Origin: Lycocorax pyrrhopterus obiensis
Lineage: Eukaryota > Chordata > Aves > Passeriformes > Paradisaeidae
Length of the DNA: 64,000 bases
Direction: 5' to 3'
Assembly (NCBI GenBank): GCA_014706295.1
Contig: JACSVZ010000007.1
Coordinates: 7,295,199 to 7,359,198 of the forward strand
The notes beneath the pieces are model-generated. The model saw only the letters and a program-made list of their open reading frames with translations. It did not search any database and had not been told where the DNA came from. Below, one piece after another: positions 33,301 through 46,700 of this stretch (its first letter is position 1; the number at the start of each line of letters is the position of its first letter). The position numbers and the translations under genes are program-made.

Positions 33301-35436
33301 CCCTGTGCTTTCAGCAGGGATGGGGGAACAGAAGATGTATCCAGTCCTGAAAAACCCAGGCTCTGTGGGGGTAGCAAATGCTGGCAGAAGAACATGGAAA
33401 AGCGCTGGTTCGCCGACCACTTCAGCTGTCTCAGGAGTAACTGTCTGTGAGTTTGGGTTCTATTCTTCTGCAGTGAAACTGCCCAGATGAATTCAGGTGA
33501 TGCTGGAAACCTGGACAATGTGGAATTGTGCCCTATTTTTAGAGCCACAGTGTTGCTCAGCTGTCAGAGGTATGGGAAGGGAAAGGAGCTGTGTGTGTAC
33601 AAGCAGAGCACTCACTCTTCTCCAGCTCCAGGGATGTGTCTGCTCTGTTAGGATGTCTGGATGTTTGCAATGTATTTATCCTCACAGCCTCCCCCCTGAA
33701 ATGGGAAGGTGCTGCTCACTGCAGTTTTTCTGATAGGGAGCAGAGATGGATGGGTGCAGATGTGTGTGCCTGGGGGTGTCTATAGAAGTGCTGCAAATTG
33801 AATCTGAGTCTCTGGACTCTGGGCTTGATACATTTAATTGCTGTCACATCCCTCCACCTTTGAGCTATCCTGTGTTGTTGTGAAACCCTAAACGTGCTGA
33901 AGTGGGCTTGTTTTGCTATTGCTTTCTAAATCTTCTGCATGTACCTGAAGTAGTCTCAGTCAAAGAAATGATTCATGCCAAGGTGAGTTACCTGATCTTC
34001 CATTTTTTTGTTGAGAACCTAACCTTGAAGTTCACATTTTGCACTGAGCTGAGAAATTCTTTTTTGTGAGCTTCATTGATTCCTACCTAGTGCAGAATTC
34101 TCTGACTGTTGGAATTCCATTTTTTTCTGGGATGTAACTCATGTCTTTACCTGCTTTATTTTCCCAGTTGTCAATTTAGATTTGTATTTGTTTATACTAA
34201 CTTTAAACAGGTTTTTTTGGGATTTCTTTTTATGAGGGTTTTAGCCTGTTACCATCCTGTAAATGGAGGAAGCTTCTCAAACTAATGTCTGAGCAACCAA
34301 TCTTCTGCTTGGGTGTGTGAAGCTGCTTCAATATTAAAAAAGGGAAAATATTTCCATAGCAACCTATTAGAAGCACAGAATGTTTTTGCTGTGTAGGGTT
34401 TTTGTTGTTGATGTTGTTACACCCTTACAGTGGAGATTTTTGACTGCTGTAACCGAGCCATGAAAAGTAGCCAGTAATAGCACTGCAACATTTGTTTTTC
34501 TATTTAGGACTTTGTTCTGTGTATATACTTTTATAAATAAATGTAAGCTGTTTTTAATGAAATTACCTCAGGTTTCTACAACAGCTACATATTTTGCCCA
34601 CATTATCCAACATTTCTTTTGAGTCCTGATACAGAAGAATCAACAAGCCTGCAGAGGAGAAGATGAGAAAGCAAAAGGAAATTAACCACCACATTCAAAC
34701 AGCTGGATGAGCTACTTTCTATCTCCCCAAAGAGGAAATACACTTCAGCATTTATTTTCATTAAAGGGGTGGATGTGCACCCTGTGCTAGAGAACCTCAG
34801 GATAATGGAATGAGCCTAAATATTCAATTTCTGCTTTGGTTACATAAGGAAGTTGCACATTCCCATCCAAAGCAGCCCTGTTTAGTCCTTTTTGGGTGGT
34901 GTTCCAGGTCATTTCCAGTCATTATGGGTGGGCAGTAATAACAAAGAAGGCTCTGGACTGTCCCAGTCAGGCTTTGTTGTGTTGCCAGATTAAATAACAG
35001 TCAGCACCCAGATTGCACTTGGCTTCATAAGCAGAGTGACAAAACACTGCTGCTCTTGAGTAGCTCCTTGTTTCATGACCATGTTGGTTAGGATTCCTGT
35101 TGCAAGATGAGGAATTTGTTTTGCCATCTGGTTGGCGGAAGGCTGGGAGGGAGGGGGTATTTCAGGCTGCTCAGCCTTTCCTTTTGGTTGTTGTTATTAT
35201 TATTATTAGCATCCATTTTTCTGCGTTTAAATGTCTGTGTCATAGAGGAACCCAAGAAAACTATTTTGGTTTTTTTAAACATCTTTCCTGAGAAATTCCG
35301 TATCTGCTCTGCATTGTCTCTTGCTTGTTTCCAAATCCTTTGTTTCCTGTCTTGCACCTCTTTACAGTGTTCCAGATCCAGTACCACTGCACTGACTGGA
35401 TTTACATCTCTTTGTACCAATAGAGACACAGTTTAG
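24387..35436. other. Intronic sequence, no gene seen
   Basis: AT-rich intron with chance ORFs on both strands; none shows a domain, a signal sequence with context, or paired splice sites consistent with GALNT18. A short hairpin-like pair (TCCGCC...GGCGGA-like, about 27169-27185) and a segment near 27540-27640 look regulatory at most. A short TTA microsatellite lies near 35193-35208. Confidence 0.55.
35193..35208. repeat. Short (TTA)n microsatellite
   Basis: Five TTA/ATT units in tandem next to a TTG-type run. Confidence 0.65.
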
Positions 35437-35500
35437 TTGTGGACTTGGCAGTGTTAGGTTGGGCTCAATCTAAAGGTTTTGTACAACCTAAATGATATGA
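35437..35500 (+). mobile_element. CR1 LINE 3'-end fragment
   Basis: The words TGGACTTGGCAGTGTTAGGTT, then a diverged TGGACTCGATGATCT-like block, then CAACCTAAATGAT follow the order of the 3' terminal sequence of a CR1 subfamily common in birds. The copy is severely 5'-truncated, about 60 bp, with a small deletion or divergence in the middle, and the terminal octamer repeats typical of CR1 are reduced to one degenerate unit (ATGATATGA). It is in sense orientation. The match is from memory of the consensus. Confidence 0.75.
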
Positions 35501-38064
35501 GGGAATAATGAAGAAACAGAAGAGGCAGTATGTAATTTAAAGGTCCATTTGTTCTAAAAGATACACAAAATGACATTTATTTGGCTTAAAGAAATTATTT
35601 CTTTGTACATTCAGCTTATTTTGGTAGTAATATCTGGAATACTTGAATTTTGCCCCAGGACCTTGCAGTTGACTTCTCTGCTTTGCTCTAACCCTTTTAC
35701 CATTGTAAAACTTAATAGCCTTGAATAAATATTTAAGTAGATAGTGAGTGGTCTCTCAAAAAGAAGTTGACTGAAGAAGTGGGGCCTCATTTTACATTTG
35801 GTGAAGTAACTGATTAACAAAGAGGGATTAGAGGGTAGGGAGTGCTGCCCTAATCCTGTCACTTCCATGTTATGATTATGTGGAAGACTTGCTCATTTAG
35901 TTCAAATTGATTCTTTTTTTAAAAAAATCGATGTCACTATTTATTTAATTAAAAATGCAAAGGGGTAGTTCAGAACAGTTGGATTCACTGCATGGGCATG
36001 TTACAGTTTTGCACCAATTTACTCAGTACCACTAAAAAGTTATTAATTTGGGTTATGCACTTCTCTGTAGATTCACAGGCTGGTGTATTTTGAGATTGAT
36101 AGAGGAAATCCATACTTGTCACTGCTTAGCTTGGCTGTAATGTCACACCACTGGCATCAACCAAGTGACACCACCTTACATTTGTATCTCTGTTTAGCTT
36201 AGGAAAGCTGTGGGGATTGTTGAGGCTGCTGATGAAACAACAGTATTGTGTTGCATGTATCCTGACTGGTGTTTGTATACTGGTATGACTGGCAAGATGC
36301 ATGCATTGATTAAGTTTAGGATGTGATTTCTGGATTCTTACTGAGTTTATATGAAAATTTACTTGCAAACTGCAGGAATCTTGTCATATGTATAATTTGC
36401 TTTCCTGAACCTTGTTGACAGTGAAACTTCAGGCTGAGAGAGGTAGCTCTTCACGGGGTTGATTTGTGAACCTCCAGCTTAACTCAGCTGCTGTTGGCTC
36501 TTCTGGGATTGGTGTCCAGAGGCCTCTCTGAAGAGCTGTCAGTTTAGCTGGCAGGTGTTTATTCTGCAGTAGTGTTATCTCTGGGCAGAGCTGATCCCTA
36601 TTTCAGAATAGCTGTGACACCAGTAAGCACTGAGGCTAACATTTCTGAGAGTAAATTCAAATAGCTTGATCCAAAAGGCTGCACTACATCAAGGAAAAAC
36701 TTGACCTGTGGAGATGAGCTGTTAGCTTAGTGAATGGCTGACGTGCCCCAGAATGCCATCGTCCATAGTTCAGTGATCGTCTCCCACTTATTTGTAAGGC
36801 TTCTTCCACCAGGAATGCTGGTATCCTGAAACTTCCATTAACATTGTGGGATTCTGAGAAACGTCTTTTCTTATTTCTGAAAGAAGAGTTTACTCTATTT
36901 TCTTTTTAATTTGAAGATTTGGAGATTTTTCTTACCAACTCTTCTCTCATGGTTACTTGCTACTAACAGATCTCCTCTATTTTCCTTTTTAGCACTGCAG
37001 TAGTTAGCTACTAATAAGCTGCATCTTATAGCTGGAGTATATCTATGTGGCTGAAACCACAGGTCATAGAGGGATATTGAAATTATAAAATGAGTCAGAG
37101 CTTTGTTCTTCTCTGAAGATATTTTACTCATAGTGTTTTGAGAACATTTGTTTTTCAAGGTGATACTCTCCTTTTGTGCTGCTTTTCAAGGTGGTGAAAA
37201 TGTATTAAAATTAAGCAGATAATGTACCTACATAATGCCAAAAATTGCATGGCTTCGTAGATTAAGCACCTGAACTTCATCCCATGGTGAAATGCAAGTT
37301 TCGTGTGATTTGGTGTGAACAGAAACCAATTTTCATGGCTTTGTGGTTCAGTTAGTGTAGCATTTCATTACAGTGACTAGGAACCCTCTGCCTTCTTTCC
37401 TCTGAGTTAAATCCAGACTTTTCTAAGGCTCAAAGTAATGTGTACTTTTTCTTGTTTTAGCTTTACTCTCAGGATTTCCTAATACTCCCACAGCTGCCTT
37501 ACATGTCATTCTGTTTTTCTCAGAGGTATCCAGGCAATTCCTTTTTTTCCCTCCTTCCTCAGAAGAATTTCAAAGATCCAAAAACAGAACCCCAAAGATT
37601 GGTTCAAGAGATGACAGAAAGGCTGTGTTCAGGTTTGCATCTGTGTTCTGCCCCAGACTCTTAAAGTCTGCCATAGACTTTTGAAGTCCTTGATCTCTCT
37701 GCCTGAAATCCCCACCTGTACAGTTTTGGCTTGTTTTCATGAGAGAATGCTAAATTCTTGTATGATATCTGATGGGACTCACTGGTGTGCCAATTACTCT
37801 GGTTAGCTGCTGCCTCTTCTCTCAGATCTGTTTTCACTCTGCCACACAGACCCCTCAAGTCTTCTGGCTGCTCAGAAGTCTGTTAAATCTGGTTCTGGTT
37901 GGAAAAGATCAGGAAAGATGTAATGACTAAACAGGAGTTTGCTGCATGCTATAGGTGAATCTCTTTGTGGTCATCAGGAGCTATGCTATGACCAGTACTG
38001 GAGAGTGAGAGTGTTAATTTATAATTACAAAATCTTCTGTGTGAATATTGATTCACCTACAATT

Positions 38065-38077
38065 AAAAAAAAAAAAA
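38065..38077. repeat. A13 homopolymer
   Basis: Thirteen A residues in intron sequence, with no retroposon body recognised upstream. Confidence 0.7.
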
Positions 38078-41000
38078 GAGGTGTCTTTTAAATTTTGATA
38101 AAGAGTCCTCAAGAGCCCCATCATGAATGTGTTAATGCATTTCGTAAGAGTGAGTGTGTTCCTGCAGCACATTCCAACCCCAAATGAGAGGCATGCCAGG
38201 TCATTTTGCATGCCTGTCAATTACTGGAATGTAACAGATGTGAAACTTGAAGGCAAACTGCTGTGGAGCAGCTCCTGTCCTGACTAGGGCTCTGTGTTAG
38301 TTAATAATATCAGTGTCCTCCACAGATGGGTGAAAATGTGTAGATCACCAGGAGCACTTGGAAGTATCTAGAGATAGCAGTGCTGTGTTTCAGATGTGCC
38401 AAAGGTTGGAGATACTAGAATTCTGATTCAGCCTCTATAGTTTGACTTGATATAAATGATATTTTCAGGTATAATTTTTTTTACTTTTAACAGAACCTAC
38501 TTACAAATTTCTGCTCCAGACATCTCTTGCGTCAAGCAAACCCTGCATGTGTGAGTCTATTGTATGTTTCCATAAAACAGTACAAGTGCTCCTCTCCTAG
38601 GCAAAATAGCTTTTAAACAACCTGTGGGAGAGAGAACAGAATTATGGATTTGGATATTAATATCTATTGAGTATCAAAGTTATTTGGCTTGATACTATAT
38701 CTCACCTAATTCTGAAAGATTTATCCAAAGCTCTTCCCCGTTTTCTTGTCTGTGTAACCTAAGGCAGGCAGAGTCCAGCTGCTGGAATAAATAGCACCTT
38801 GAACAAGTGCAACATGGAGAACTTGAGATGTTTAGTTTGTCATACAAAGTCCAGTAACATGTGCTAAAGTTGAGATTGATCCTTCCCTCACTCAGCGGTG
38901 ATGAGACAGCTTTTCTGTGGGGCAGTAGATACGTGGATGTTAAAGAAGGTGTGCTGAACACATCATAGCAGATCACAACATCAGAGTCTAGAGCTTTTCC
39001 TCAGATGCCTTTTGCTTAGTTGAATACTCCTGAGGCATTCAAACCCATGCAAGCTGAGGATATCATAGGGGGTTTTTGTTCTTCATGCTTTTTTAATCAA
39101 TCAGTTGCTTAAAACGCTTCTGTGGTTTAAGGTGAATCGCCAGTTATTGTAGAATTTTTTAGCAGCTTTAACTAAAAACTCTACAAAGTTATTTTTCATA
39201 ACCCCTTCAGTCAGCAGAGCAATTGCTGACATCTCTTGGGGAAGCAGCATGTGTTTTTTCTTCTCCTCATTATGAGTTTGGGAGGGTTCACTTCCTCACC
39301 ATGTGTCAGCATGAACCCAGACTCTTCTCCATTGCTTGTCTCCTTTGGAAACTTTGCCTCCACAGTGGGCATCGTTTGTTTCTGTCCTAATTCCCTTCTG
39401 ACTGTAAATGCAACAGGAACATTTGCAAAGAATAAATCTTTTCAGTGTATTGACAAAGCTGCTTCTGTAATTGTGTTAGCTGAAGCAGATGATGAGCTGA
39501 AATCCTTTTTGAATTAGGGTTTATGTAACTCTAACCCAGTTGCTGGCTAAGCCTTGCAGCTCGATCCAGAACAGTGAGCACTGACAGCTCGCGAGTTTTG
39601 CTGCAGTCTGAAATGTGTGGCCTAACACACCAACGCTGGGAGTGTTCAGTCTGCTTTTTCAGCTTGGGTTTGCCCTGCTTCACAGTCATTTCCCTGTGGC
39701 AGTGTCACCTGGAAAAGAAGGAGAAAAGGCTCAGTTGTAGCCAGGGGTGCAGTCATTTCCAAGTGGAACAGTTTGGGATGCGGCGAGGAAGCCAAAGGAG
39801 CGTGGTTGGCTGCTGGAGCATTTGGTTGTTGCTCTGTTTCCAGAAGCTCCATGTGGATGGAGCCAAGCTGGCATGGAAAAGCACAGTCCACTCTGTTATG
39901 CTTTTCTCTGAAAGCATTTCCTGTGAACACAGGGAGGCTGCAAGAAAGGACGGAGGGGTCTCACCTATCACAGGGTCCTTTACAGACTTAGGAGTGAGGG
40001 AAGCCCTCCCGTCCTTTGCTTTCTTTAGCTCCCCACTGTTACGGTCTTTCACCATTGTGTTGTTTGGAAAATGGGGGTGAAAAGCAATAGAGCAATGGCA
40101 TAGGTAAAGAGCTGGAAATTTATGTGTTCTATGAGTTTATTAAAGGTCTGGTAAAGAGTGAATGCACAACCAAGCCAATTGGAAGCTATAATTACACCAA
40201 TGTTTCAAAACAAAACCACAAAGTCCTCCCAGACCTGCATCTTGCCTTTGCTACAGCTCTAGAGTTTATTTTTACTGTTCAACTTTGCTTGTGTTTCCAA
40301 AATACCATTTTCATAATGCGTTTTCTCACTACACAGAATTACCCAAGTCCATTGCACAGTGAGTGAAATACTTGACATTGGGTATTAAAAAAGAGGAATT
40401 GGTTTGATGACACCAAAATCTCAATGGGGATGAAAACCAGTAGCACATGTTATACAAATTATGTGAGTTTTGTGCTAGATAAAGATATTTGAGTCAAAAA
40501 GAAAAGAAAATAGTTTTATGACAACAATCCTGATGGTCTGTGCTCTTTTCCATTTTATAGACTTTGATGTGTAATTTTTTTAAAAAGAAAATATTTTTAA
40601 ATGCTCAGGCCATTTTTTAGTTTTGAACATCTATAAAGGAGTGGTAGTTAGGATGTTGCATTCTTCTTACTGTATTTATTTGGAAATATCACAAGGTGGA
40701 ATTTGAAGTTAGAGCAAAAAAGGACTTTGTGCAAAACAGGTGGTGTTTTTCTTGCCAGATGTTACTATTTAACTTTTTTCAGTTCCTGAACATAAAAACT
40801 TCAGTACAAAGTAAGAAAAAGCAGTTGACCTCTTCAGCTTCTATAAAAATTTTAGCACTCATCCAGTGGCATTAAGTTGTGGACAAAATTTCTGGTAAGT
40901 AATTAGTAAGACGAAAATCAGCTTAATTTTTCACTCAAATAATATTTGACTCTCAGCTAAAGATTAGAAATCTCACAAAAGCTTCCATAGTCTGCGTTTG

Positions 41001-41439
41001 AAGACTAGTAATAAACTCCCTCTTGGATTATGACTGGGGGTTTTTCAGCTTCTGAGGAAAGAGGGGTTTAATTGAAAATGTCACGTTAGGTTTGTTGGAT
41101 TTTTGAGGGGACGGTGGGAAGGGTGACAGGGTCTTCTTATTCCTTCCACAGTTTCAGAGATGAGAGTCTTCCCAGATATGATGAGTGTAAATTTGGAGCT
41201 GTGTTCAAACTGATCCCTGAGATTTACATGCATAAAAGATTTTCTCAGAAGTCATTAAGAAGTCTTTGGAGTTGAGTGAGATTCTCAGGAGAATTAAACT
41301 GGCCGTGCTAGGCAGCACCTACTGTCAAGATACTGCTCAGGGAGGAAATGGAACAGAAAACTCCATCTGGACTCCTGAATAGGTTTATCACGTGGTGACT
41401 GAATCTGTACTTTGAGCTTGAGGCTGATGATGTTTTGTG

Positions 41440-41475
41440 ATAAATATTAGGATAAATATTAGGGTAAATATTTGT
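41440..41475. repeat. Three-copy 12-bp tandem repeat
   Basis: Three successive copies of a TAAATATTAGG(A/G)-type unit, the last one diverged (TAAATATTTG). A local tandem duplication, with no known element. Confidence 0.65.
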
Positions 41476-41994
41476 AAATTCACATTGGAGGCTTACAGAA
41501 GGGATGTGTGGTTTATTTTTCTAATCTTTTTTTTATTTATTAGATATTCTGATGAATTATTCTGTGATCCTTTTGACTTGCTGAAAAGCTGGCTGTCTCA
41601 GATTTTGAGGTACTAAAAGAGGTGCTGTGAGCATGTTTCCCAAAGGTTTACAGTGGGGTTAGGTAAAATACAGCCAGTCCTTGACGGTGCTGAGGAAAAC
41701 AAGTCAATCCTTGTTTTCAGTGTCGCTGGACACTGACAGCAGAATATCTGAGTTCATACATGGAACTGCAGCTCTATTCCATAAGCCTGACAGTTTCTCT
41801 TTACTGCTTTGACAAAGATTATTGATTTCCATATTCAGCCTTTTCTCTATTCGCAGTTGTTCACGCTGTTAATCTAATGCGATGGTGTGAAAAAATGTAC
41901 TGGTTCTTTTTTTAAGACTTCTTGGGGCTTGATGTCTTCTACCTGCTGGACTTTTGCCTAGAAAACAACTGTTGCACTGCAATTTCACATCAAT

Positions 41995-42150
41995 TTTTGT
42001 CATGTTACACACAGATTTTATTTATATTTAATATATAATACACCTATATATTGTGTCTCTGTAAAAATTTACATAAAATACATATATTGTATGATTATTT
42101 TAATATACAGATATTAGATTATATTTGTACAAACATATGATTTTTTTCTC
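41995..42150. repeat. Very AT-rich patch
   Basis: Alternating TATA/ATAT words and long A/T runs with almost no G or C. It is a low-complexity region that could act as a DNA-unwinding or matrix-attachment segment, but nothing in the sequence shows this. Confidence 0.5.
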
Positions 42151-42421
42151 AATGATAGGCACATTTTTGTCATGTATTTCCTTGAGTTTCTTTTCATCTG
42201 TGGAGATGTATACATAATTTCTTTGAATAATGACAACTTTTATGCATCTCTACTCTTGAGTTGTTCTGTAGAGAGTATCCAGCAAAATTATCATCTACAT
42301 GGAGTACTTCCCAATAGTAATTTACTCTGTAGTGTGTAGCCTGCTGGGACTTATTATGCAAATGCTACATTTGCTGGCTCAACCCCATATTTTTCTGAAA
42401 GAATGTTTTTTTCATTGCTTT

Positions 42422-42430
42422 GGGGGGGGG
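42422..42430. repeat. G9 homopolymer
   Basis: Nine G residues followed by AGGGAG; unusual in this AT-rich intron. Confidence 0.7.
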
Positions 42431-43319
42431 AGGGAGTTCTGACAAGGTCAGTATTCACGTCTTTCCTTACCTGTTACCCCTGTCCTTCCATTACAAAAAA
42501 ATTAAAGCAGATTACCTCCCATTGGTTGTATAAATACCTCCTAATTGCTCCATCTCAGTAAAGGCACTGAATGCCCACATGCAGACAGAATAAAACACTT
42601 GCTGTGGGGATGAAAAAAACCCTGCAGAGGTAGCCCTGAGTTTGAAAATAACTTTGGAGTTCTCATTATAAGGTCTGGTGTTTCATTCCTTAGCAGCAGT
42701 CAGCTGCAGACAGAAACACGGGTAGCTGAGGCATAGTTAGATCCATGTCCTTTGGTCGTGTGCGGTGCTGTGCTTTGGAGGAGCTGCAACACAAACATCT
42801 GAACTACAGAAGGAGATGCTGCTTGATGAAATGGGAGGCTAAGGAAAGTCGCCGTCTTCCAATATTTTCAAATTACGAAATATGTTGAATAATTCTGCTC
42901 AAGAATATGTTGTAGGCAACAAATGAGTCTTAAAATTACCCTAATAACGTGAAATTACCCTAAACCATAAGAATTTTCCTTTCCGAGTTTCGTAATAATT
43001 TCTTCTTATCAGTTTTTAATTTCAAGCTGAGGAACTTGACAGCAGCTGTTTCAAGTAAATGCAGTTACTGCAATCTTGGAAATTTTTTGTGGCTCCATTA
43101 TGCTCTGTATTCATTTTTGACTTCTGTATTGTCATAAGGACTTTGTAGAACTCACTCTTTTCCCAGTGTATCCACACACAGGGCAAATGGATTCTGTTTG
43201 TAAATTCACAACTCCGTAGCACGGGCACCATTCCTGTTTGTAAAAGTGCTTTGTGCTGCCTAAGTGATGTGTAAATGCCCGGGGTTTTTTTTATTGCTCT
43301 GTATGTGTTTGAGTGTGAC

Positions 43320-43740
43320 CTTCGGTCAGCCGGGCTGGTGGCAGAGCAGCCACAGGGTTTGGCAAGCAAGTTTGAGATTTGTCACTGTGCCTCAGCTGGG
43401 CAAAGCCCCCTGCCAGCGGGGGCACAGCAGGAACAGGGCTGAAGGCCCACGGTCGGTGCCCCAAGGAGGTGAATCCTGCTGGATTCAGTTCCCGCTGGGG
43501 CTGGGGCTGGATCGTGCCGTGCCGGGACAGACGGCACAGATGGAGCCCATCGCTCCCGCCCCGGCTGCATCGGCAGCTCAGCTCCCACAGGCAGAGGTGC
43601 CGGTCCCAGGGCTGTTCCCGGCCTGGCACCCTGCTCACCCAGGGCAGCCATCCCAGGAGCAAATCCGTGCTGGGTGTTTGGCCTGAGGCTTCGGGAGTCA
43701 GTCCCAGTTACCGCTTTGGCGATCTCGGGGAGGGAGCCTG
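43320..43740. promoter_or_regulatory. Isolated GC/CpG-rich island within intron 1
   Basis: About 400 bp of high GC with many CpGs (for example GATCGTGCCGTGCCGGGAC near 43510-43528 and CGCTCCCGCCCCGG near 43552-43565) between AT-rich flanks. Long open frames in several phases on both strands follow from the lack of A/T-rich stop codons. It could be an intragenic CpG island (alternative promoter or enhancer), or a GC-rich repeat I do not recognise. No convincing initiation codon with a donor site is seen. Confidence 0.45.
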
Positions 43741-46700
43741 AGCTCTGCCTTTGTGGAAAGGGAAGGTGAGAGAGCGAGGATGAAAGCTTAGTGCAGAGTT
43801 TGGTTTATTTTTTACTGCTTTTGGACATGGGTGGCACTAAATGAAGTGACATGAGGAGTTTTCTCCTGGAAGTACTGATAACCTTCAAGTTGTCGGTGTT
43901 ATCTATAATCCACTTACCTTTTTTTGGTTTTAAGCCTCTTGCTGTCCTTTTCCCTCTGATTGTATGAGGCATCTTTAATCAGACTGCTTTGAAAGCTTTG
44001 TATCTGTCATTTTCTTCATGTGGCAAACAAGTCTTCTCATTTTATTAGCCAGTTTTTAATGACCTAATATTGCTTAGTTTAACCACATGGGTGCTTCTTG
44101 CTTTCCAAAGGCAGACATCTCCTTTTATTTTTAAAATAATTTTTTTCTTTAAAGTGTTACAGAACGACTGTGTAGCAGAGGGTAGACTTGAGATCTGAAG
44201 AGGAACTCATTTTTTTCGTTCTGTGGTTGCTTGCACTTTTTTCAGACAGGTGTATGGATGATTCTCAGAATGGGAAGAGTGAGTTAAAAACTGGCAATAA
44301 TGAACAGGCCATGTAATAATCCCCTTTCTGCTCACTTAATTATTTAAGAGTATGCTAAAAATTCCATGTATGACAGAAGAAGATGTACTCACTTTTATGC
44401 TGCTGGAAAGAAAAAGTTTTGTGTGGAACTAGAGTGGGAGTGAAGAAAAACAAGAGCACATTGTGTTTGGGAGGCAAATCAGACAAGCTCTCTTTAGCCA
44501 TGTTATTTTGAGACCTTGTGTGCTGGAGGACTGGAGAATGGTTTTCTGAGGGATCTGCTCCAAAAGATTACTTTACACACATCTAAGAGTTTAGAAAGAC
44601 AAATGGGACATGATTTATTTTTCTGTTGCACTGAGATTGAGAGCCTAATTCCCCTCTGCTATGCAACTCTCATTTGACTTTACCTGGAATAGGGTCAGTA
44701 ACACCAATTCCAGGAACGTTTTGTGATGTTACATTAGTGTAAAGCTGTTGGAATATAATTCTCTTTGATAATATGCAAGTGATACAGCACAGATGAGATT
44801 TGAAGACTAATAAGGCCCAGAAACTTCATGAAATTTTGAAAATATTCATAAGAAAATCTTTTCAGAAATCTTGAGAGCAATATGAGAGAGCAGTACTGAG
44901 TTGTAAGTCAAATTTAGAGTCAGTGTGAATTGGTGTAACTTCACAAAGACAGATGAGGTTAAAGGAGCCCTTAATTTTTGCCCTGGTATATAAGAAATGA
45001 GGCAAATTTGCAATATCTCTAAGAATATCACCAAAGCAAGTAGAGATGTGGCATCAACAGTGTTGTCAAAGTAGCTAAATTTTGAACTGTGTTATTTGCA
45101 TTTTTAGTATATTATGATGGAAACCAAGACAGGCAGCAAGAAATTTTTTTTTCCTTAACCCCTGAAAACACAGTTTTCCTGTGATGTGCTTTAAAGAGAG
45201 GCCACCATAGTGTTTCTACTGTAAATTGTCTTTTAACATTCTGATCAGAGACAAAACAATGTTGTTCCCTAGCTAATATTTGTACCTATTTCTTGGGATA
45301 TAAAAATGCTAAACCAGAGCGAGATCTGAGGAAACACTAAACCTGGACTCTTCCATGAGCAGTAAAACAAACTGTGGAATATTGAAGTTAGAAGTGCTGT
45401 AAACACGAGGTTTATCAAAAAGAAAAGAATCCTCATTTGAAGGCACTGGCAGCAAAGCTCCCCATGTGTTACAGTGATGCCCTATTACTGTGCCAGTTTC
45501 ATTGCCTTCTATGCATCAACATGAATTAAAATGAATTAACAGTGGCTCAGGTCTTCAGTTTCCTTTACAGACAGAAGTAGGAGAGGTGAATCTACTGTGT
45601 TCAGTTAGGCTGAAGCCAAAATGGAACAAGAAGAGACACTTTGGAAGAGAGAAGCAAACAGGCAAAAAATGGGGATGTTGCTGGAGATGATGAGCATTTG
45701 GTTAAAAATAAAAGCTAAGCTTGGACTTTATTATGCAGCTGATATTTGTTAATACAGAATAAGTGAAGCTGTGGAGCACGAACAAACTGCCTTTCAGAGA
45801 AAGTGATTTTTAAGAAAGGACTAAAGTGTGAGTCATGTAGCCATGTGTCAGAGGTAAAATGCCTCCTGCACTGCCAGTCCTTCTGCTGCTCGCTTTAGGT
45901 CTAGTGCTGCTTTCAGAGAATTAAGATTACTAACATGCCATTACCCTCAGCTGCTCTCCTGTCCTCCTTCCTACCATTTCTGTTTTGGTAGAGGCCAGAG
46001 GCTTGCACTGAATGCTGCCTGCTGTGTGGAGCCCTGTGCAAACATCAGTCAGAGTTCCTGCCCTGAACGATTTGCACTGCAGCAAGCAATCATGGCATGC
46101 AAATGAAACCAGGAGTGGATGGGCAGGAGGACACAAAAGAATGCAGACAAAATTAGAGGCTACTTTATTATTGGCCTGGCTATGTGCACAATTCCTTTCA
46201 ACAATCCCATTAGCCCACAGAACTCTACCTTATCTGTCACTTCAGATGGTGACAGACTGAGGCCAGCTGAGGTTTGCCACCAAGTTTCATTAGATGTGAA
46301 AGTGAATTTGAATTAAATGTTGTTTTCCACCTGGATTGTACCTCTTTGTAGCATCTCTCCAGTCTGTTTTCCTGTTGCACCACTTTTTATTACCTAACAG
46401 TACTGGAGCAAATAAAAGATGTCCTGTCTTGAGCAGCAGCCATAAACAACAAGAGCAGGGCAAGCATGCATGACAATGCTTTCCATTCCCTTCTGAAACT
46501 TCAACAATTTTCACCCCATGGATTTACTGAAGTGGGTGTGGTTTCAGTGGTTAATGCTGCCTGTGGTTTTCCGTGCCCATTCCCTCCATTTCCCCTTCCA
46601 TCCGCATAATCTTCTGCTCCTTACCACACTGGACAATCACTTCCAAAGCTAAGCATTCCTTCTTCCTTTTTCTTGGAATCAGTGGTATATTGTACAAATT

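Larger units (their letters stand above)
35501..43319. other. Intronic sequence, no gene seen
   Basis: Non-coding. It holds an A13 run (38065-38077), a three-copy 12-bp tandem repeat (about 41440-41475), a very AT-rich patch (41995-42150), a G9 run (42422-42430), and a 12-bp direct repeat AAATTACCCTAA (42933-42944 and 42952-42963). A long open frame at 39574-40080 begins at GTG and has no recognisable protein features. CTCGCGAG near 39588-39595 is an isolated CpG palindrome resembling a Kaiso-type site. Confidence 0.55.

Noticed and set aside
39574..40080. 168-codon open frame
   Set aside because: Begins at GTG, has no recognisable domain or splice context, and overlaps open frames on the other strand; length is within chance for this much sequence.
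43264..43686. 140-codon open frame in the intronic GC block
   Set aside because: Multiple frames on both strands are open because of GC content, and the translation is low complexity. Kept only as a CpG-rich region.
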